From: an uncultured Akkermansia sp.
Lineage (GTDB): Bacteria; Verrucomicrobiota; Verrucomicrobiia; Verrucomicrobiales; Akkermansiaceae
Length of the DNA stretch: 64,000 nucleotides
NCBI GenBank assembly: GCA_947631435.1
Contig: CANRLM010000001.1
Span: 1 to 64,000, forward strand
Reading direction: 5' to 3'
Shown in pieces: positions 36,101 through 51,100 of this stretch (position 1 is its first letter; every line of letters begins with the position of its first letter). Below the pieces are notes generated by a model, which was not told where the DNA came from, searched no databases, and saw nothing but the letters and a program-made list of their open reading frames with translations. The translations under genes were made by a program, and so were the position numbers.

Positions 36101-39100
36101 AAGGCGGCATGGTGGGGAGTCTGAAGGGCGGCACCAGTGGAGACAAAGGCACGCTGGTGGCGGGCGGTACGCTGACGCTGGGCAGCAGTGCGTCCACCCT
36201 GGGCACGCTGGAGATTTACGACACCGATTCCGGGGACACCTACGGCGGCACGCTCACGCTGAGCATCGGCGAGGGCGGGTTGACGGTGAACCAGGGCATC
36301 ACCATTCACGAGGGGCAGGAGCTCGTGCTGGACGGCACGGGCAAGCTGACGGTCACGAATAAGGCGACCCCGACGAATGGAGGTGAGGAGCACGCCGCGA
36401 ACATCGTGGTGGAGGGAACCCTCACGCTGAAGGCGGAGGGACTGCTGGGCGATGAGCTCACCCTGCATCCGGGGGCGAAGGGCGTGCTGCACTTGAACCT
36501 GGCATCGCCGGAGGCGGGCGGCACCCACAGCCTAGCGAAGGTGCTGGGCACGGGCACGACCTGGCACGGGGACCTTGAGCTTTCGAAGGACACGTACACC
36601 TATGACTACGACGACCTGAACGCCACACTCGTGCTCACCGGCGCGACGCTGCGGATTGACGGCACCACGAGCGAGACCGTGCAGGGCGGCGTGAAGCTGG
36701 GGGCGAAGGATGGCGAAACGCCGAAGGACAGCACCATCGAGGTGGCGGGGAGTGAGACTGCCACGATCATCGACGTGCAGTCCAATGACACCCAGGCTCA
36801 CGGGCTGGTTCTCGCGGGCGTCACCGGGGAAAGCAGCGGCACGGCCGGCACCCTGAAGCTGCAGGGGAATCTCAGCGGGATGAACAAGCTGGATGCCGGG
36901 AGCGGCAAGATCGAGGTGGGCGGCAAGTACCCTGCCGACGGGGAGGACCAGAGCGACAGCTCGTTCACGCTGGTGGACGGCTTCAGCTTCAGCGGGAACA
37001 TCTCGCTGGAGGCGAACACGACCGTGACGGCCGCTTCCGATATCACCGTGACCGTGAACAACGGCGGCACGGCGAACGCGGGGAGTCCGACATTTGCGCT
37101 GAATGCTGCGCTGCCGACGTATGCGAGCAGCTCCACAACGCTGGGACGCGTCGCGCTGAACGTGACGGGCGGGACGGTGACCCTGGGGGCGGACCAGACC
37201 CTGGCGGGGTTGGGCGTCGTCGGCACGTTGGCGAGTGGGGGGGGCAGCGTCATCGCGGTGACGACTGATGGAAACCACAGGAAACTGACCCTGCAGAGCA
37301 ATGGTTCAGGTTACGCCTGGGCGGGGTCCATCGGCACGAACATCGACCTGACGGTGGGTGTCGACCAGAAGATCAAGGATTTCGGAACGAATGGCGTGGA
37401 GACGAACGGTTCCATCACCGTGGCGCGCGGTAAGACGCTGACCATCACCGGCACCCTGAACGCCGGCAGCCTCACCCTCGGTGCCGAGAACTTCGGTAAG
37501 CTCGTGCTCGAGGGGACGGGCACCCACAAGGTGAGCGGCGATATTAATCTGAAGAACGAAGGAAGCGAGATTCAACTGGGGGCGAACGCAACTCTGGAGG
37601 CCGGAGGACTGACGGGCAGCGGCATCATCGCCGGGGCAGGGAAGAACACCCAGAACGCAGGGACGGTGAAGTATGAGGGGACGGATATTGGCAGCCTGGA
37701 GGATAGTGGAGGTAGTCCCCTGGATTACACCAGTGCAAAGACATTCAGCGCAACGCTGAACGAGGGCATCACGCTGGAGGTTCAGAAGGGCGCGCTGGCA
37801 TTCACCGGCACGACTGATGGCTCGGCGAAGTTCGTTGTAGGAGATGGCACTAGCAATGCCGCGCTGAAGATTGATTCATCAGAGGTTACGCAAGACGGCG
37901 GGGAGACTTGGGACTGGCAGGGGCTGCGAGCAGAGTACAAGGACAGCACTCGGATGGTGGGGCACATGACGCTGAACGGCGGACGTCTCGACCTGAGCGT
38001 GAGCGGCAATAAAGTGAAACATGTGTATCTGCCGTCGCTGGCGTTTGGGGCGAGTGGCGGGCAGGTGCATGTGAACAGCGGCGACCTCATCCTGGGCGGT
38101 CTCTCGGACTCCTCGGTGACGGGCGACACAGCCGAAGTGAAATTCCACAAGGGAGCCGGAGCGACCATCACCCTGATGGGCGGGGAGGAGGACAAAGGCG
38201 GCGAAGCGGGATGGGTCTACTCGGGCGACTTTGATGGTGGATTCACCTTCGCCGGACAGGATGAGTCGCTGGTGACCGGCACCAAGAAGACGGTGCAGAC
38301 GCTGACGGGCAGTGTGACGGGAGAACTGACCATCACCGGCGGCGAGCTGACGCTGAAGGGTGGGCTGGTTGATGACGCGCAGAAGGTGAATCTGACCAAG
38401 GTGACCTCCACGGGCGGCACGCTCGTGGTGGGGCAGGGCACGATTGTTACGCTCAGCGGCAATACCGATTCAAGCAAGGCCGACGGCACGCTGAAGGTGA
38501 CCGGTAAGGTGAGCCTGGGGAGTGTGGAGAATTTCGGCTCGGGCGAGATCGTGCTGGGTGATAGCGGCGAGCTGACGCTGACGAGCAGCAGCAGCATCCA
38601 GATCGGCCACCTCAGCGGCGGCAAGCATGTGGCAACGGACGAAGAAGGAACTTCCAGCACGGTGAAGGCGCAGACGGAGAATCCCGGCAGCGCGACCATC
38701 ACGGTGATTGGCAGCGGGGAGGCGAATTACGCCGGGGATCTGGACAGCAGCATCACCCTCGTGGTTGGCAGCGGCACGGCTGCGCAGCAGACCCTCTCCG
38801 GCGAGGTGAAGGGGGACGTGAAGGTGGTGAACGGCACGCTCACCTTGTCCGGCACGTACGGGACAGGCACGATCACCCTCGGCGGCACGACGACCGGGAG
38901 CAAGTTGGTTCTCGGCGGGAAGAATAATACCGTGAGATCTCTGGATTTCAGCGGGCAGGGCACACTGACGGTGGCGGGAAGCGCGGATGTGACGCTGACG
39001 TCCCTCAAGCTCGGGACGGGCAACGGAACCCGCAATCTGGAGGTGCTCGGCAGCCTGAAGATTGCCGCGCTGGATCCGGCGGCGGGCGCGAGCCTCAGCG

Positions 39101-42100
39101 CCCTCACGCTCGACGGAAAGGGCACTAACGAGGGCGGCGCGAAGCTGGCCCTGGGCGACGGGCTGAAGCTCACGCTGAGCAGTTTGAAGATCGGTGGGAC
39201 GTCCACGCTGGAGGTGCATGTGGCGAAGGCTGGCGCCGAGGAGAGCAGCCCGAAGGGCAATGTGATCACCCTGGGGCAGAGTTTCAACCTGGAAGGCACG
39301 GCGTCGGACCTGACGCTGAGTCTGAAGTGGGATGAACTCAAGAATCTCATTGACAAGGGTGTGGCGAGCAGGTACAAGCTCTTCGAGGGTGACGCAACGG
39401 CGCTGTCTTCGCTGACGAATGTGAAGGTTGAGACCACGGGTGATGCCGGTACCAACGTTTGCGCGGATCAGTGGAAGGCGAGTCTCGATACCGCCACGGG
39501 GGAGATCGTCCTGACCGCAGTGTTGGGGACCCTCACCTGGGATGGAAGCAGTAGTTTCGCCTGGGACAACGATGGGAACAAGATTTGGAAGTTCAATGAA
39601 GGCGTAGACAATGCTGCAACGTTCATCGACGGCAACAACGTTATCCTGAGTGGCAGCAGCAGCAGCACCATCACGGTCAACGTCGGCGACTCGAGTACCC
39701 AAAGGGGCGTGAAGGTCGGCACGATGGAGGTAAAGCAGGGGAACTATGAATTCAGTGGGCAGAGCATCGAGGTGAAAGAAGGGCTGACCCTCTCCAACAA
39801 CAGCGGCACCACGCTGACGTTCAAGAACAACACCACCATCGCCGGTGGGGTGAAGGGCACGAATGATAACGACGTGCTGAGCGTCGGCATGGGCGGCAAG
39901 TTGACGCTCTCGGGTGATCTGAAGGCGACGGCTGCGGACGGAGAAAGTGCCTACGCGGGCAGTCTGCAACTGGACGGCGGCGAAATCGTGCTGGCGGGGA
40001 CGGACAACAGCGGGAAGCTGCAGCTCACGGGGAACGGCGGCACGCTCACGCTGGGAACGGGCAAGAGCTTCACGGCGGAGGTTTCGGATAATCTCGGCGA
40101 CCCGGCGGCGGCGCCGGCGGGCGCGCTGACACTCGGCGCGGGCGGGGGAACCCTCACCCTTTCCGGCAGCACCACGAGCGTGGTGACTTGGAAATCGGGT
40201 ACCGGTGGATCCGGTACGGCATCCAGCGTGGCTCTGACGATTGACGGGAGTAATCTCACTGTCGGCGGGCTGAGTGGCAGCTCCGGCAGCGTGGTGAGCG
40301 CGTCGGGAGAGGAGCCGTGCGGCAGCCTGACCATCGTGGGCACGAGCGGCGGCACGGTGAGCACGAGCGGCGGCACGGTGAATTTGAGCGGCAATCTGGT
40401 TCTGGGCAACGACGCAAGCAAGACGGCGAGCCAGACCTTCAGCGGCACGACGACTCTCGCGTCGGTGGAGGTGAAGGAGGGCAGCGCGCTGACGCTGAGC
40501 GGGACGGCTACCAAGACCCTGAACGGAACCCTGAGCGGCCAGGGCACGCTGAGCCTCGGCACGAGCCTCACGCTGAACGGCGTGGAGAATGGCGGCCCGA
40601 GGGCACACACGATGGGGACGTTGCAGCTGACGGATAGCGGTGCGTTGACTATTGCCACCGGCGCGACTCTGACCGTGGCGGAATTGGAGGGGACTAGCAA
40701 CTCTGTGACTGTAGGAGGCGCGGGCTCCCTCGTGCTGACGCATGCGAAGGTACCGAGCGGTGAGGGGGCGGACACCAAAGCGGGCGACTTCAAGGGCACC
40801 GTCAGCAGCAACCTTACTTACAAGGGCACGGGCGATTACACCATCGCCAACTTCTCCGGGGCGACGCTGACGCTGGAGAAGGCGGCCGTTGAATCATCCG
40901 GCGAGGTCGGTCAGCTCACGATTACGACCCTGAGCGGCAGCAGCAATACGGCGGTGATGGTCAACTCCGGCACGCTCGTGCTGAGCAACGGTGGCACGCT
41001 GGCGAGTCTGAACGGAACCGGCGGCACGGTGACGACCACCGGGAGCCTGGAGCTGAGCGGGGCGAGCAATTACAGCGGGACGATTGCGGCGGCCAGCCTG
41101 ACGGTGAAGGACGCCTCCACCCTGAAGGATGCGACCATCAGCAGCACGCTGAGCGTGGAAGAAAATAAGACCCTGACCATCGCGGATGGCGGCACCATCA
41201 CCGTCGCGAATCTGGACGGCAGCGGGACGATCGGGAAGGCCTCCGGCAGCATCGCGGGCACCGGCACGTTGAAGCTGACCACGAGCGGGACGGGGAATTT
41301 TGGGAATGATATCAGCGCGAATTTGGTCTATGAGGGCACGGGGGATGTCACGCTGAGCGGCAGCGTCTCCGGCAAGGTTACTGTGGATGCGCAGGGGCAG
41401 AGTGGAGTAGAGGGAAGTTCCTGCGGTTCTCTGAAGCTGACACGGGCGGTGAACAATCTGGACGTGACCCTCACGCAGGGGACGCTGGAGCTGGGCGCGG
41501 ACGGGAGCAGCATTGCGCTCACAATCTCGAACAATGTGGACAAGCCGCGGGCGCTGAAGATCAGCGGGGACACGACGATTTCCTCGATGACCGGCGAAGG
41601 CAGCCTGACCGGGCTGACGCTGGCGAAGGAGGCGTCGCTCGACCTGAGCGCTCTGGCGGCAGGTTCGACATCCCCGGTTGACCTGGGCGCGGTGCTGGTC
41701 GGCAGCAGCGATGCGGAGACGGATTCGAACAACTACTCCTCCATCAAGGTGGTGAAGGTCACGAATGGGAGTGAGGAAGATGGTGCAAAATCGGTTGAGT
41801 TGACTCAGCTGAAGCTGACGAGCCTGGGCTTGGCGGAATCCGCCACCGATGGGAGAAAGGCAAAGCTGTGGATTGACCTGAGTGTGGGGACGGATGCCGA
41901 CGGTTCAGCTCTTACGGCTCTGAAAAACGCTCTGAAAACAGAGGCGGGTGTGCAGTTGTTTGCAAGCGGTCTCACTGTTGGTGATGGTGAGGACTGGACC
42001 TCCCAGATCGGCTTCTTCGGGCTTGAGCTGGATGATCGCTATTATCTGAGTCTGGACTCAGACGGAACTCTGAAGTACCTGGAGGACAAGGACTTTCTCA

Positions 42101-45100
42101 CCTGGCACGGGACGAGCGATGATACGAATGATAAGTGGTACGCGGCGAGTTCGGAGAACGAGGACTGGTCGCAGGAGCACGGCGGCGCGACTGCCTTCCG
42201 GAATGGCGATTCCGTCGTCTTCGAAGAGGAGGCAGATTTGCAGCACAGCGTGCAGCTGGTGAAGGGAACAGGTGAGGATGGGGCGGATATTCAGGTGCAG
42301 GCGGCAAACATGACCGTGAAGAGCGGGGAATGGACCTTTACGGGCGATTCCCTGACGGTGACGGGGAATCTGGATCTGCAAGGCAGCGGGGGTGGATCTA
42401 AGTCGAAGAGCACCTTCACGAACACCACGACGGTGAAGGGGTATCTCACGGGCACGGGCGACCTCGTGGTGGGCGAGGGCGGCAACGTGACGATTGAGAC
42501 GGCGCTGGTTTCTTCGACTGCGGAAGAGACAGCAGCAAATGCCTTCACGGGCGGCATCGAGCTGGATGGCGGCACGCTGACGCTGACGAGCAACAGCTCG
42601 TACAGCGGGACGGTCCAAATCGGGACGAACGGCGGCACGCTTGCGCTGCAGAGTGCGGATGCCGGTGGTGGCCTGGGTTCGGGCGGCGACATCACCCTGA
42701 CCATCGGGAACGCGGACGCGGGAGGCACAACGAGCACCACCGGCCAGACCCTGACGCTCACGAATGGGACGTACACCCTGAGTGGCGGGATTGCCGGGAC
42801 GGTGGCGCTGGGCACCGGCGGTTCGCTGACCGGCAACACTTCCGGTCTGACAGTGGCGGGTGTTGAGGATGGTTCCGGCGTGACGGGCACGGATAACCGC
42901 AAGCTGGGCGGCACGATCGTGATCACGGGCACAGGCAACTCGTACAGCGGCGCGGTGAATGCACTCGCCATCACGATGAACGCCGCCGCGAGCCAGATCC
43001 TCAGCGCGAATAGCGTGAATATCAACACAGCCACGCTGAATGCGAGCAGCTTGCTGACACTCGGCGGCGGCAGTGTGACCACCCTGGATATGAGCGGCGC
43101 AGGTACTCTCACCGCCACCAGCGCTGCGCTGACTGTCGGCACCCTGAAGGGCACGGGCAACCTGAACCTGAACGGCAACATCACCATCACAGGAGCTTTG
43201 GCAACCACCCCCACCGGAGGATCGAGCACTTACACCGGGGCACTGACCGTCTCCTCCGGCACGCTGACCCTCATGGGCGGTGGCGTGGTGAATGGGCTTA
43301 TGCTGGCGGGTGGCGCCACCCTGGAACTGGACAGAAATTTGCAGGTGTTGAACACCATCAGCGCGGGAACGTCAGGCGCAAACAACTCCGCCACCATCAC
43401 CGGCATAGTCGGAGTCGGCGACTCCTGCACCACGCTCACCATTGGAAGTAACAACGATGACCAATTCACGTCACCGCAGAATGTTTATGCCGACATCACC
43501 GACGTGCATGTTATCCTTTCCCACGTCTCAACTGATGCCCACTGCTTGAAATTGTACGGGACTATCGAGGGTGGTGTTGTTGAGATTGCAGGAAAAGGCG
43601 TCCTGAATCTTGAGGGGTCGACAATCGGCACGAAGGACAAGAAAACGGACATCACGATTAGTACCAGCACTGTTGGAACTCCTAAGCTCAACATTAATAA
43701 GGCCAGCGCGGTTGTCTACGGCAATGTGAGCATTAACAAAAGCAACGGAGTAATCGACTTCAAAGGCAACAACCAGACGCTGAATGGCAATGTTACCGTG
43801 ACGAGCGGAACAATCAACTTCTCAGAATCTTCCACCGTCACTGGCGGTATCACCGTGAACGGAGGCAACTTGAAATTTGCCCAGGGCAAAACAGTCACCG
43901 TCAACGGCTCTCTTTCCGGCACAGGCGGGGCTATCCAGGGACTCGGTACTGCGGCAAGCAATCTTTCCGTCATTGTCCTGAATGATGATTCTGCCGTGGC
44001 GAAGACTCTGACGTCGACCATTTGTTCCGTGAAACTCAGCAAGACAGGAAGCGGGACTCTTACCCTCACTGGCGGCATCGGGTACTGGACTAGTGGAACC
44101 CAGCAACTAGACTCCATTCTGGACATCCAGAAAGGGACGGTGAATCTGGGGCAGAGCGCCCCACTTGGTAGTCCAAACAATGCCATCGAGGTTGAGAGTC
44201 TCACTGTCGGGCATGATGGTGCTGAAGGTGTTGGAGCCTCTCAGGCTACCGTTCACGTGAACACGACGGGTGAGAAGAATTTCAAGGAAGGCATCGAGGT
44301 GAAGAAGGGTAGCACGCTGGTCATCACCACCACGACTGGTTGGACGGCGGCGGCAGGCAACGATAGCACTAAAGATAACGATACAAACGATAAGAACAAC
44401 GTTTTTGGCGAAGGGACGGTGGAGTTCAGCAACCTCGGTGTGCAGAAACCCACGGGAACCGTGACCAACAACTTCTTTGCTTCGCTCTTCACCAACAATG
44501 GTAGCGCGAAGCAGGTGGCGGATGTCAAACTGACGGGGAACACGGTGTTCGACTTCGTGGACGCGTCGCCTGCCAGACGGATGCAGCGCATTAAGAACCT
44601 GTATGTCACGAGCGGCACGTCTCTGGCGTTCGGCGGGATGTCGAACTCGCCGACGACCACTCTCTTCGGCAATGAGGTATCGGGTGGGAACAACGTGGAC
44701 CAGATAGGGCTCACGCTGCACATCGAGGGGACGGGTTTAACTTCTCCTGTGGACGACGGAGTGAAGCAATACAGCGGAGCCGCGCTGTACCTGACGGCAA
44801 ACACGGGCTCCGGATCCAATACCTTCGAGATGACGCGTACGCTGGTGTTGGATGACAACGCCACGGTGTCGATCGGGGAAGGGGCGGAGCTGAAACTTGC
44901 GAACAACACGACGACCGGGGTTGCGGGGGGCACGCCCCACAATGATGTCACCAGCCTGGACCTCGGCGCGTACACGCTGACCAAGGTGGGGGGTGGCACG
45001 TTGACGCTCGGCGGGGGTGATACTAATTGGAAGGTGGAGGCGAGCAACGGCGCGGGGATTGATGTGCAGGAGGGCAAGCTCGTTCTGGATTATCAGGAGA

Positions 45101-48100
45101 GCACCGAGACGGCGCGGTTGGGGGTCGTCGGGCTGAAGATGGTGAGGGGTACGACGCTGGAGCTGACGGCGGGGACGGAAGCGCGCACGTACACGGTGGC
45201 GTCCCTGGAGAACAGCGGCGAGTCGTTCACGGGATTTGATGTCACGGGCGGCGAAAATGTAACCCTGAAACTCGCCGGCAGCAACCCGGACGGCGGCAGC
45301 TTCACCAGCAGCGCGGCTGTGAAGACGCATTTGGAGGTGGCTGCGGGGACGCATAGCATCGCGTCGCTGGGGACGACGGCGGCGAGTGAGGATGGTGCGC
45401 CGGCGGCAGTGGCGAAGAAGCTCACGCTGGGGGCGAGTGCGGGACTTACGATTACCGGGCAGGCGACCATCGACAGCCTCACTGCCACGACGGGGACGGG
45501 TGAGAAGTCTTCCCTGACGTTGGGCGGTGGCGGGAGCATTGCGAGCATGAGCGGGAGCCTGGGCGCACTGTCGGTCGGGGGCGACCTCGTGCTCGGGGCG
45601 CAGCAGAATTACGGCTTTGGCGCGCTCACGCTGACGAGTAATATCACCCTCACCGTGGATGGCACCAGCCTGGTGAGCAGCGGAGAGGAGCCGACGGCTA
45701 AGACGCAGATTGGCCTGAGCAGCATCGCCCCATCGGGGAGTGATTCGTACAAGCTCACGCTGGAGCTCACGCGGGAGCAGATGGAGAGCATCTATGGGCT
45801 GCAGGGTGGACTGGCGTTCTTCACCGGGACCGGCGCGAGCGGACTCAGCTGGGAGAAGAATGGGGCGGAGAACAGCAGTCCCGTCGTGCTGAATGACAAG
45901 GCGGCGGATGAGCACTTCAAGCTGAAGCTGGCGGCGGGCGTGCTCACCTACGAGCTGGATAAGGACAAGGAGGTTACCCTCACCTGGACCGGCAAGACCG
46001 GTACCTGGGAGGAGAGGACCATAGGCGGGACGGGCGAGACCGAGGACTGGACGACGGGCTCGGACGGGGAAACAGCCGACTCCGCCTTCTACAACACCAC
46101 GAACGAGGATGTCATCTTCGGTACTCTCGAATCGCCGAACGATGCTAACAAGGCGGTGGATATCGTTGGGGCGCTGACGGCGCACAACATGGAGGTGAAG
46201 GCTGACGGGTACAGCTTCAAGACCAACGTTGGAGACGCGCAGCCGGCAGAAAGCCTCACCGTCGAGGGCACGCTGACGCTGGGAATGGGTACAACGACGA
46301 CCTTCAACGGCAACATCACCCTGGGTAAGGACGCCGCGGACGGCGAGGAGACCGCGAAGGCGCTGACCGGCAGCGGGAACCTGAGCATCACGGGCGGGAC
46401 CTTCACCATCAAGAAGGCGGTGAGCAAGAGCTCTGCCCCCGCGGAAGGTAGCTACACGGGCGAGATCAGCCTCAGCGAAGGGGCGAAGCTGGCTCTCGCG
46501 GGCGGCGACAGTCTGGGGACCCTCAAGGTCGTTGCCACGGATGCCCCGGCGACGGACGATACCGCCACGCTGACGGTTGGTGGGAGCGGGCTTACGCTGG
46601 ACACCCTGGGCGGGAGCGGCTCGCTGACGGTTTCCGGTTCGGTGTCGGTGGCGAAAGCCCTGGCGGCGGACACGACGGATGGCGGGAATAAGACGCTGGA
46701 CATCACCGTGAAGAGCGGGACGCTCACCCTGACGGAGGGCGGCAAGATGGACACGCTCGAGCTGGGCGGCACGGACGAACCCGAGAGCAGTTTGAAGATT
46801 GGTTCGGATGCGAGCAGCTCCACCTCGCCCAGCCTGGAGGTGGCGGCGCTGGTAGGTGATGATAACAGCAGCATCACCGGCAAGGGGAAGATTTCCATCA
46901 CGGGCACGGGCGGCGACTTCGGCGGGACCATCGGCGGCGAGGGCTCTGACATCAGCATCTCGGTGGCGGTGAGTGGCGAAAGAGCGAACCAGACCTTCGG
47001 CGGGACGGTGACGCTTGCGGAGCTGGAGCTTACCGGCGGCATGCTGACGCTGGATGGCACGGCGGAAATCACGACGTTCAAGTCGGGCACGAGCGCCGGT
47101 TCTCTGGTCATCGGCGAGAGTGGCGACGTGACCTTCACGGCGGTTGAGACGAACGCTTCCCTGACCAGACTCGAGCTGAAGGTGACGACGGGCGATGACG
47201 GGGCGGTGACCTCAGCCGGCAAGCTGCATCTGAAGGGGAATAATCATCTCACGCTGGGCGGATTGAAGGGCACGGGCTCCATTTACCTGGAGGTCGCGAA
47301 TCCCTTCACCACGGAAACCGAGCCGGGGCATCTGAAGCTGGCGAGTGGCGCGACGATTGATGACAACACGAAGATCACCCTGATGCTGGATGGGACGAAG
47401 ATCGCCCAGAATCTCTCGAGCTACGAGCACAAGAATCCTCTGCTCGTCGACCTGGATGCAAACTTCTCCCCGAGCAATGGCAAGAAGATTGGCGATTACT
47501 TCGACATCGGTTTTGAGCCGGCGGCTGATGATGGTTTGAAGTCCATCCTGGACAACCGCACGTTCAGCCTGACGGACGACGGACACCTCACCTGGGAAAT
47601 CAATGAGGGCGCCAAGCTGGTCTGGGACAACGGGGACAAGCACGGAGCGCAATCTCCGGACGGGAAACTGACATGGACGGACGGCGGCACGGAGTACGAA
47701 TGGAAGGTGGATGGCGAGGTGAATGACGTCTACGAGGCCTTCACCAACGGTTGCCTGGCTATCTTTGCGGCGACGGGCAACAGCCAACCCGAGGGAGGAA
47801 TGCCGACGGACGGGTACGAGGTCACCGTGAGTGGCAGCGTGAGCGCGGAGTCGCTCACCATCACCAGCGCGGAGCAGTACGGGACGGAACCCGGGGCTAC
47901 ATCCGGCAGCGCGAAGTACAGATTTGCGGGTAACGGGACTGACGGGGGGGATACCCTGAGCATCTCGGGCGGCATGGAGATCACCAGCGGCAACACCGCG
48001 GTCTTCGGCGATCAACTCACCACCACGGTGGGCGGCGCGCTGAGCGCGGCGAGCGGCCACATGGAGATCACCGGCGGCACGCTCACGCTGAACGGCAACG

Positions 48101-51100
48101 GGGAGGGCGTCACCAATGCGCTCGGCTCTCTGAAGATGACGGGCGGCACGCTGACGCTGGGTAGCGACACCGCAGTGGTAAATCTCACGGTGAATGCTCT
48201 GGAAGGAACCGCCGGCACGATCACCGGCACCGGCACTTCCCTGCTCACGCTGGACCGCGGCACGGACACGGGCGCGGAGACCTTCGCCGGGAGCATCGCC
48301 ACGGGCTTCGAGTACAAGGGCGTGGCGACAAGTGACGGTGGCTTCACGCTGAGCGGGGAATTCACCGGCAGTGTCCTCAAGGTCGATTCCGGCAAGCTCG
48401 CCCTCACCGGCGGCACGGGCAGCGCGCAAAACGCCGCGGTTACCGTGGGCACAGCCACTACCACCGGCTCTCTGCAGATCGGACCCACCGTGCCGACCGA
48501 GTCCGCCGTCGCCACGAAGTTCGCTTCTCTGACCCTGAACGGCACAAGCTCCCTGACCCTGAACAGCGATTTGCAGGTGGTGAACACCATCAGCGCGGGT
48601 GCGGCAAGCAACCTCGCTACCATCACCGACACAGCCTCCGGAGACACCTGCACCAAGCTGACGATTGGAGACCTTGGCGTGGCCAGTGCGTGGGGGGGTA
48701 AGCAAACGCTTTATGCTACAGTCTCGGGTGTGGACATCGTGGTTTCTCACAAAGCTGCGGCTAATGCCTATTTTGAACTCTTCGGTGAGATTACCGGAGG
48801 AAGCGTGAAGCTGGATCGCTACGGGGTCGTTTATCTCAAGGGCACCAAGATAGGCGGACAAGAGAAACAGACCGATATTTCTGTCGTCGCTGAGACAGGC
48901 AGTTCGAACGGTGCTGGAGATCCCAGCCTCTACGTCGACGCCGCCAGCGCCGTGATTTACGGGAATGTCTCTGTCAAGTACGGAACCCTGACCTTCTCCG
49001 GCGCCAATCAGCAGATCCACAGCACGACTATTGATGTAACTGCCGGCAAGCTCAATTTCACGGGGAGCGGCACCAGCATTGAGGGCACGGTCACACTGGA
49101 TGACCCGAACGGGAGCATCACTTTCGGAAATACGAACAACACAGAGGAGAGCTACACTCTCAAAGGGAATTTTGCGCACAAAAAATCCACCGTCAACCTG
49201 ACTGAAAACACGACGTTGAAGGTGGACGGTGATTACACCGTGGGGACGAATACAGCAACGGCTCCGAAGCTCAGGCTCAGCAGCGGATCCGTGATCGAGA
49301 TTACCGGCGCCCTGACGACGACTGAGAACGTCACCGCAAATAACACCATCATCTCCACCGCGAGCGGCACGGCTGCCACCCTCAAGTTGAGCGGCGACCT
49401 GAAGGACACAGAAAATGACGGGACGCAAAACGACACCTTCGCCGGGCAATTGCAATCGATTCATCTTGTCAAGACCGGGAACAGGGAAATCACCCTCACC
49501 GGGAGTATCGGTTTGAATACTCCTTCGGGACCGGCGTCCGTGCTGGACATCCAGAAAGGGACGGTGAACCTGGGCGTGGCTACTGCGACTCGTTCCAACA
49601 ACACGATCACTGTCGACAGCCTCACTGTCGGCAGCTCGGGTGCAGAATCGACTAACGCCACGGTGGTGATCAACACGAGCGGAGCCAAGACATTCACCAA
49701 CGGCATCACGGTGAACAGGGGAAGCACGCTCAGGGTGACGACCAAGGACGGTTGGGGTGACACCGCTACCGGAGCAACGGGTATTCACGGCGATGGGACT
49801 CTGGTGCTGGATGTGGGCAATACGGTTCAGGCGACAGCGAACGACACCTGGTTCCTGCTGGGCATGCTGAGCAGTGAGGCTACAAACAGCCTTGCGCTCG
49901 TCGAGCTCACCAGCGGCACGGCGTTGAAACTGGAAACGGCCGGGAACCAAAACGCCAATGCCGGACGTCTGGCTCGGGTGAAGGATTTTGACGTGGCGGA
50001 CGGCAGTTCGCTGGTGTTGGGGAATATCAACATGCTGGCTTCGACCGGCACCGGCTTCACCCTGCATCTGGCGGGTTCCGGCATCACACCGGCTGCTGAA
50101 ACCGGGCAGGATTACAACCGAGGCGCACTCGTCGGGGCGGTCGCTTCCGGGAATACTGACATTGCGGGCAACGTCGCCATCGAAGAAAACGCGACCATCT
50201 ACCAGGCGTCAGGTGGCAACATGCGGTTGACGGGGATCTTGTCCTTCGCGAAGGAAGGTCTCACCCTCACGAAGAAGGGCGCGGGCGCGTTGACTTTCGT
50301 GCAGACTGCGTTCTCAGCGGTAACGTCGGGAAGTGGTCATTACGGCGGAACCATCGACGTGCAGGAAGGCACGCTGAGGTTTAACTTCGGTGAGCACAAT
50401 CAAACCGGTCAAACGAATGAGGACGACCTGACCGGGGTGACTGTCAAGCTCGCCGGAGGTACGGATCTGATCGCGATGAGCCAGATGGCCTCGTCGTACG
50501 AGATTACCGCGCTGGAAGACAGCGATGTTGACGGAACCGTGGAGCGGTACGTGCACGGTCCCGACAATGGTGACTATGGGAATGCCAGGCTGAAGATTAT
50601 GCTCGGCGATGGGAAGACCGCTACGAGTTCGGCAAACATCTCAGGGAAAGGCAGCTCCGACGCCAGGCTCGATATCGAGATGGCGGGGGCGGGCACGCAG
50701 AAGATCACGGGGGCGTTCAAGGGCGCGAATATCGTGATTTCCCAGGGCACGCTGGTGCTGGGGTCGGAGAGCAATGCGGTGGCGGCGACGGGAGGGGTGA
50801 GCTTTGGAAACTCCTTGGACACCACCGGTACGCTGGTGTTTGCGAACACGAGCAACAGCGTGAAAGGCGAGATTTCGGGGGGCATTGGCAACGGGCTGCA
50901 GCTGACGTTCTCGAGTGAGAATGGTGAGTCGAAGGCTGCCTTGAGCGCGGGCGCGCTGAGCGGGGCCTGGACCTTCCATAAGGAGGGGTTTGGCGAAGAC
51001 GGCGCCAGGAATAATCTGACGGACGCTGACAAGCTGGCGCTGACGCTCACGGGCGTGGCGGGCGAAGGAGACGCGGTCTACGGCGGCAGCCTGAAGGGAG

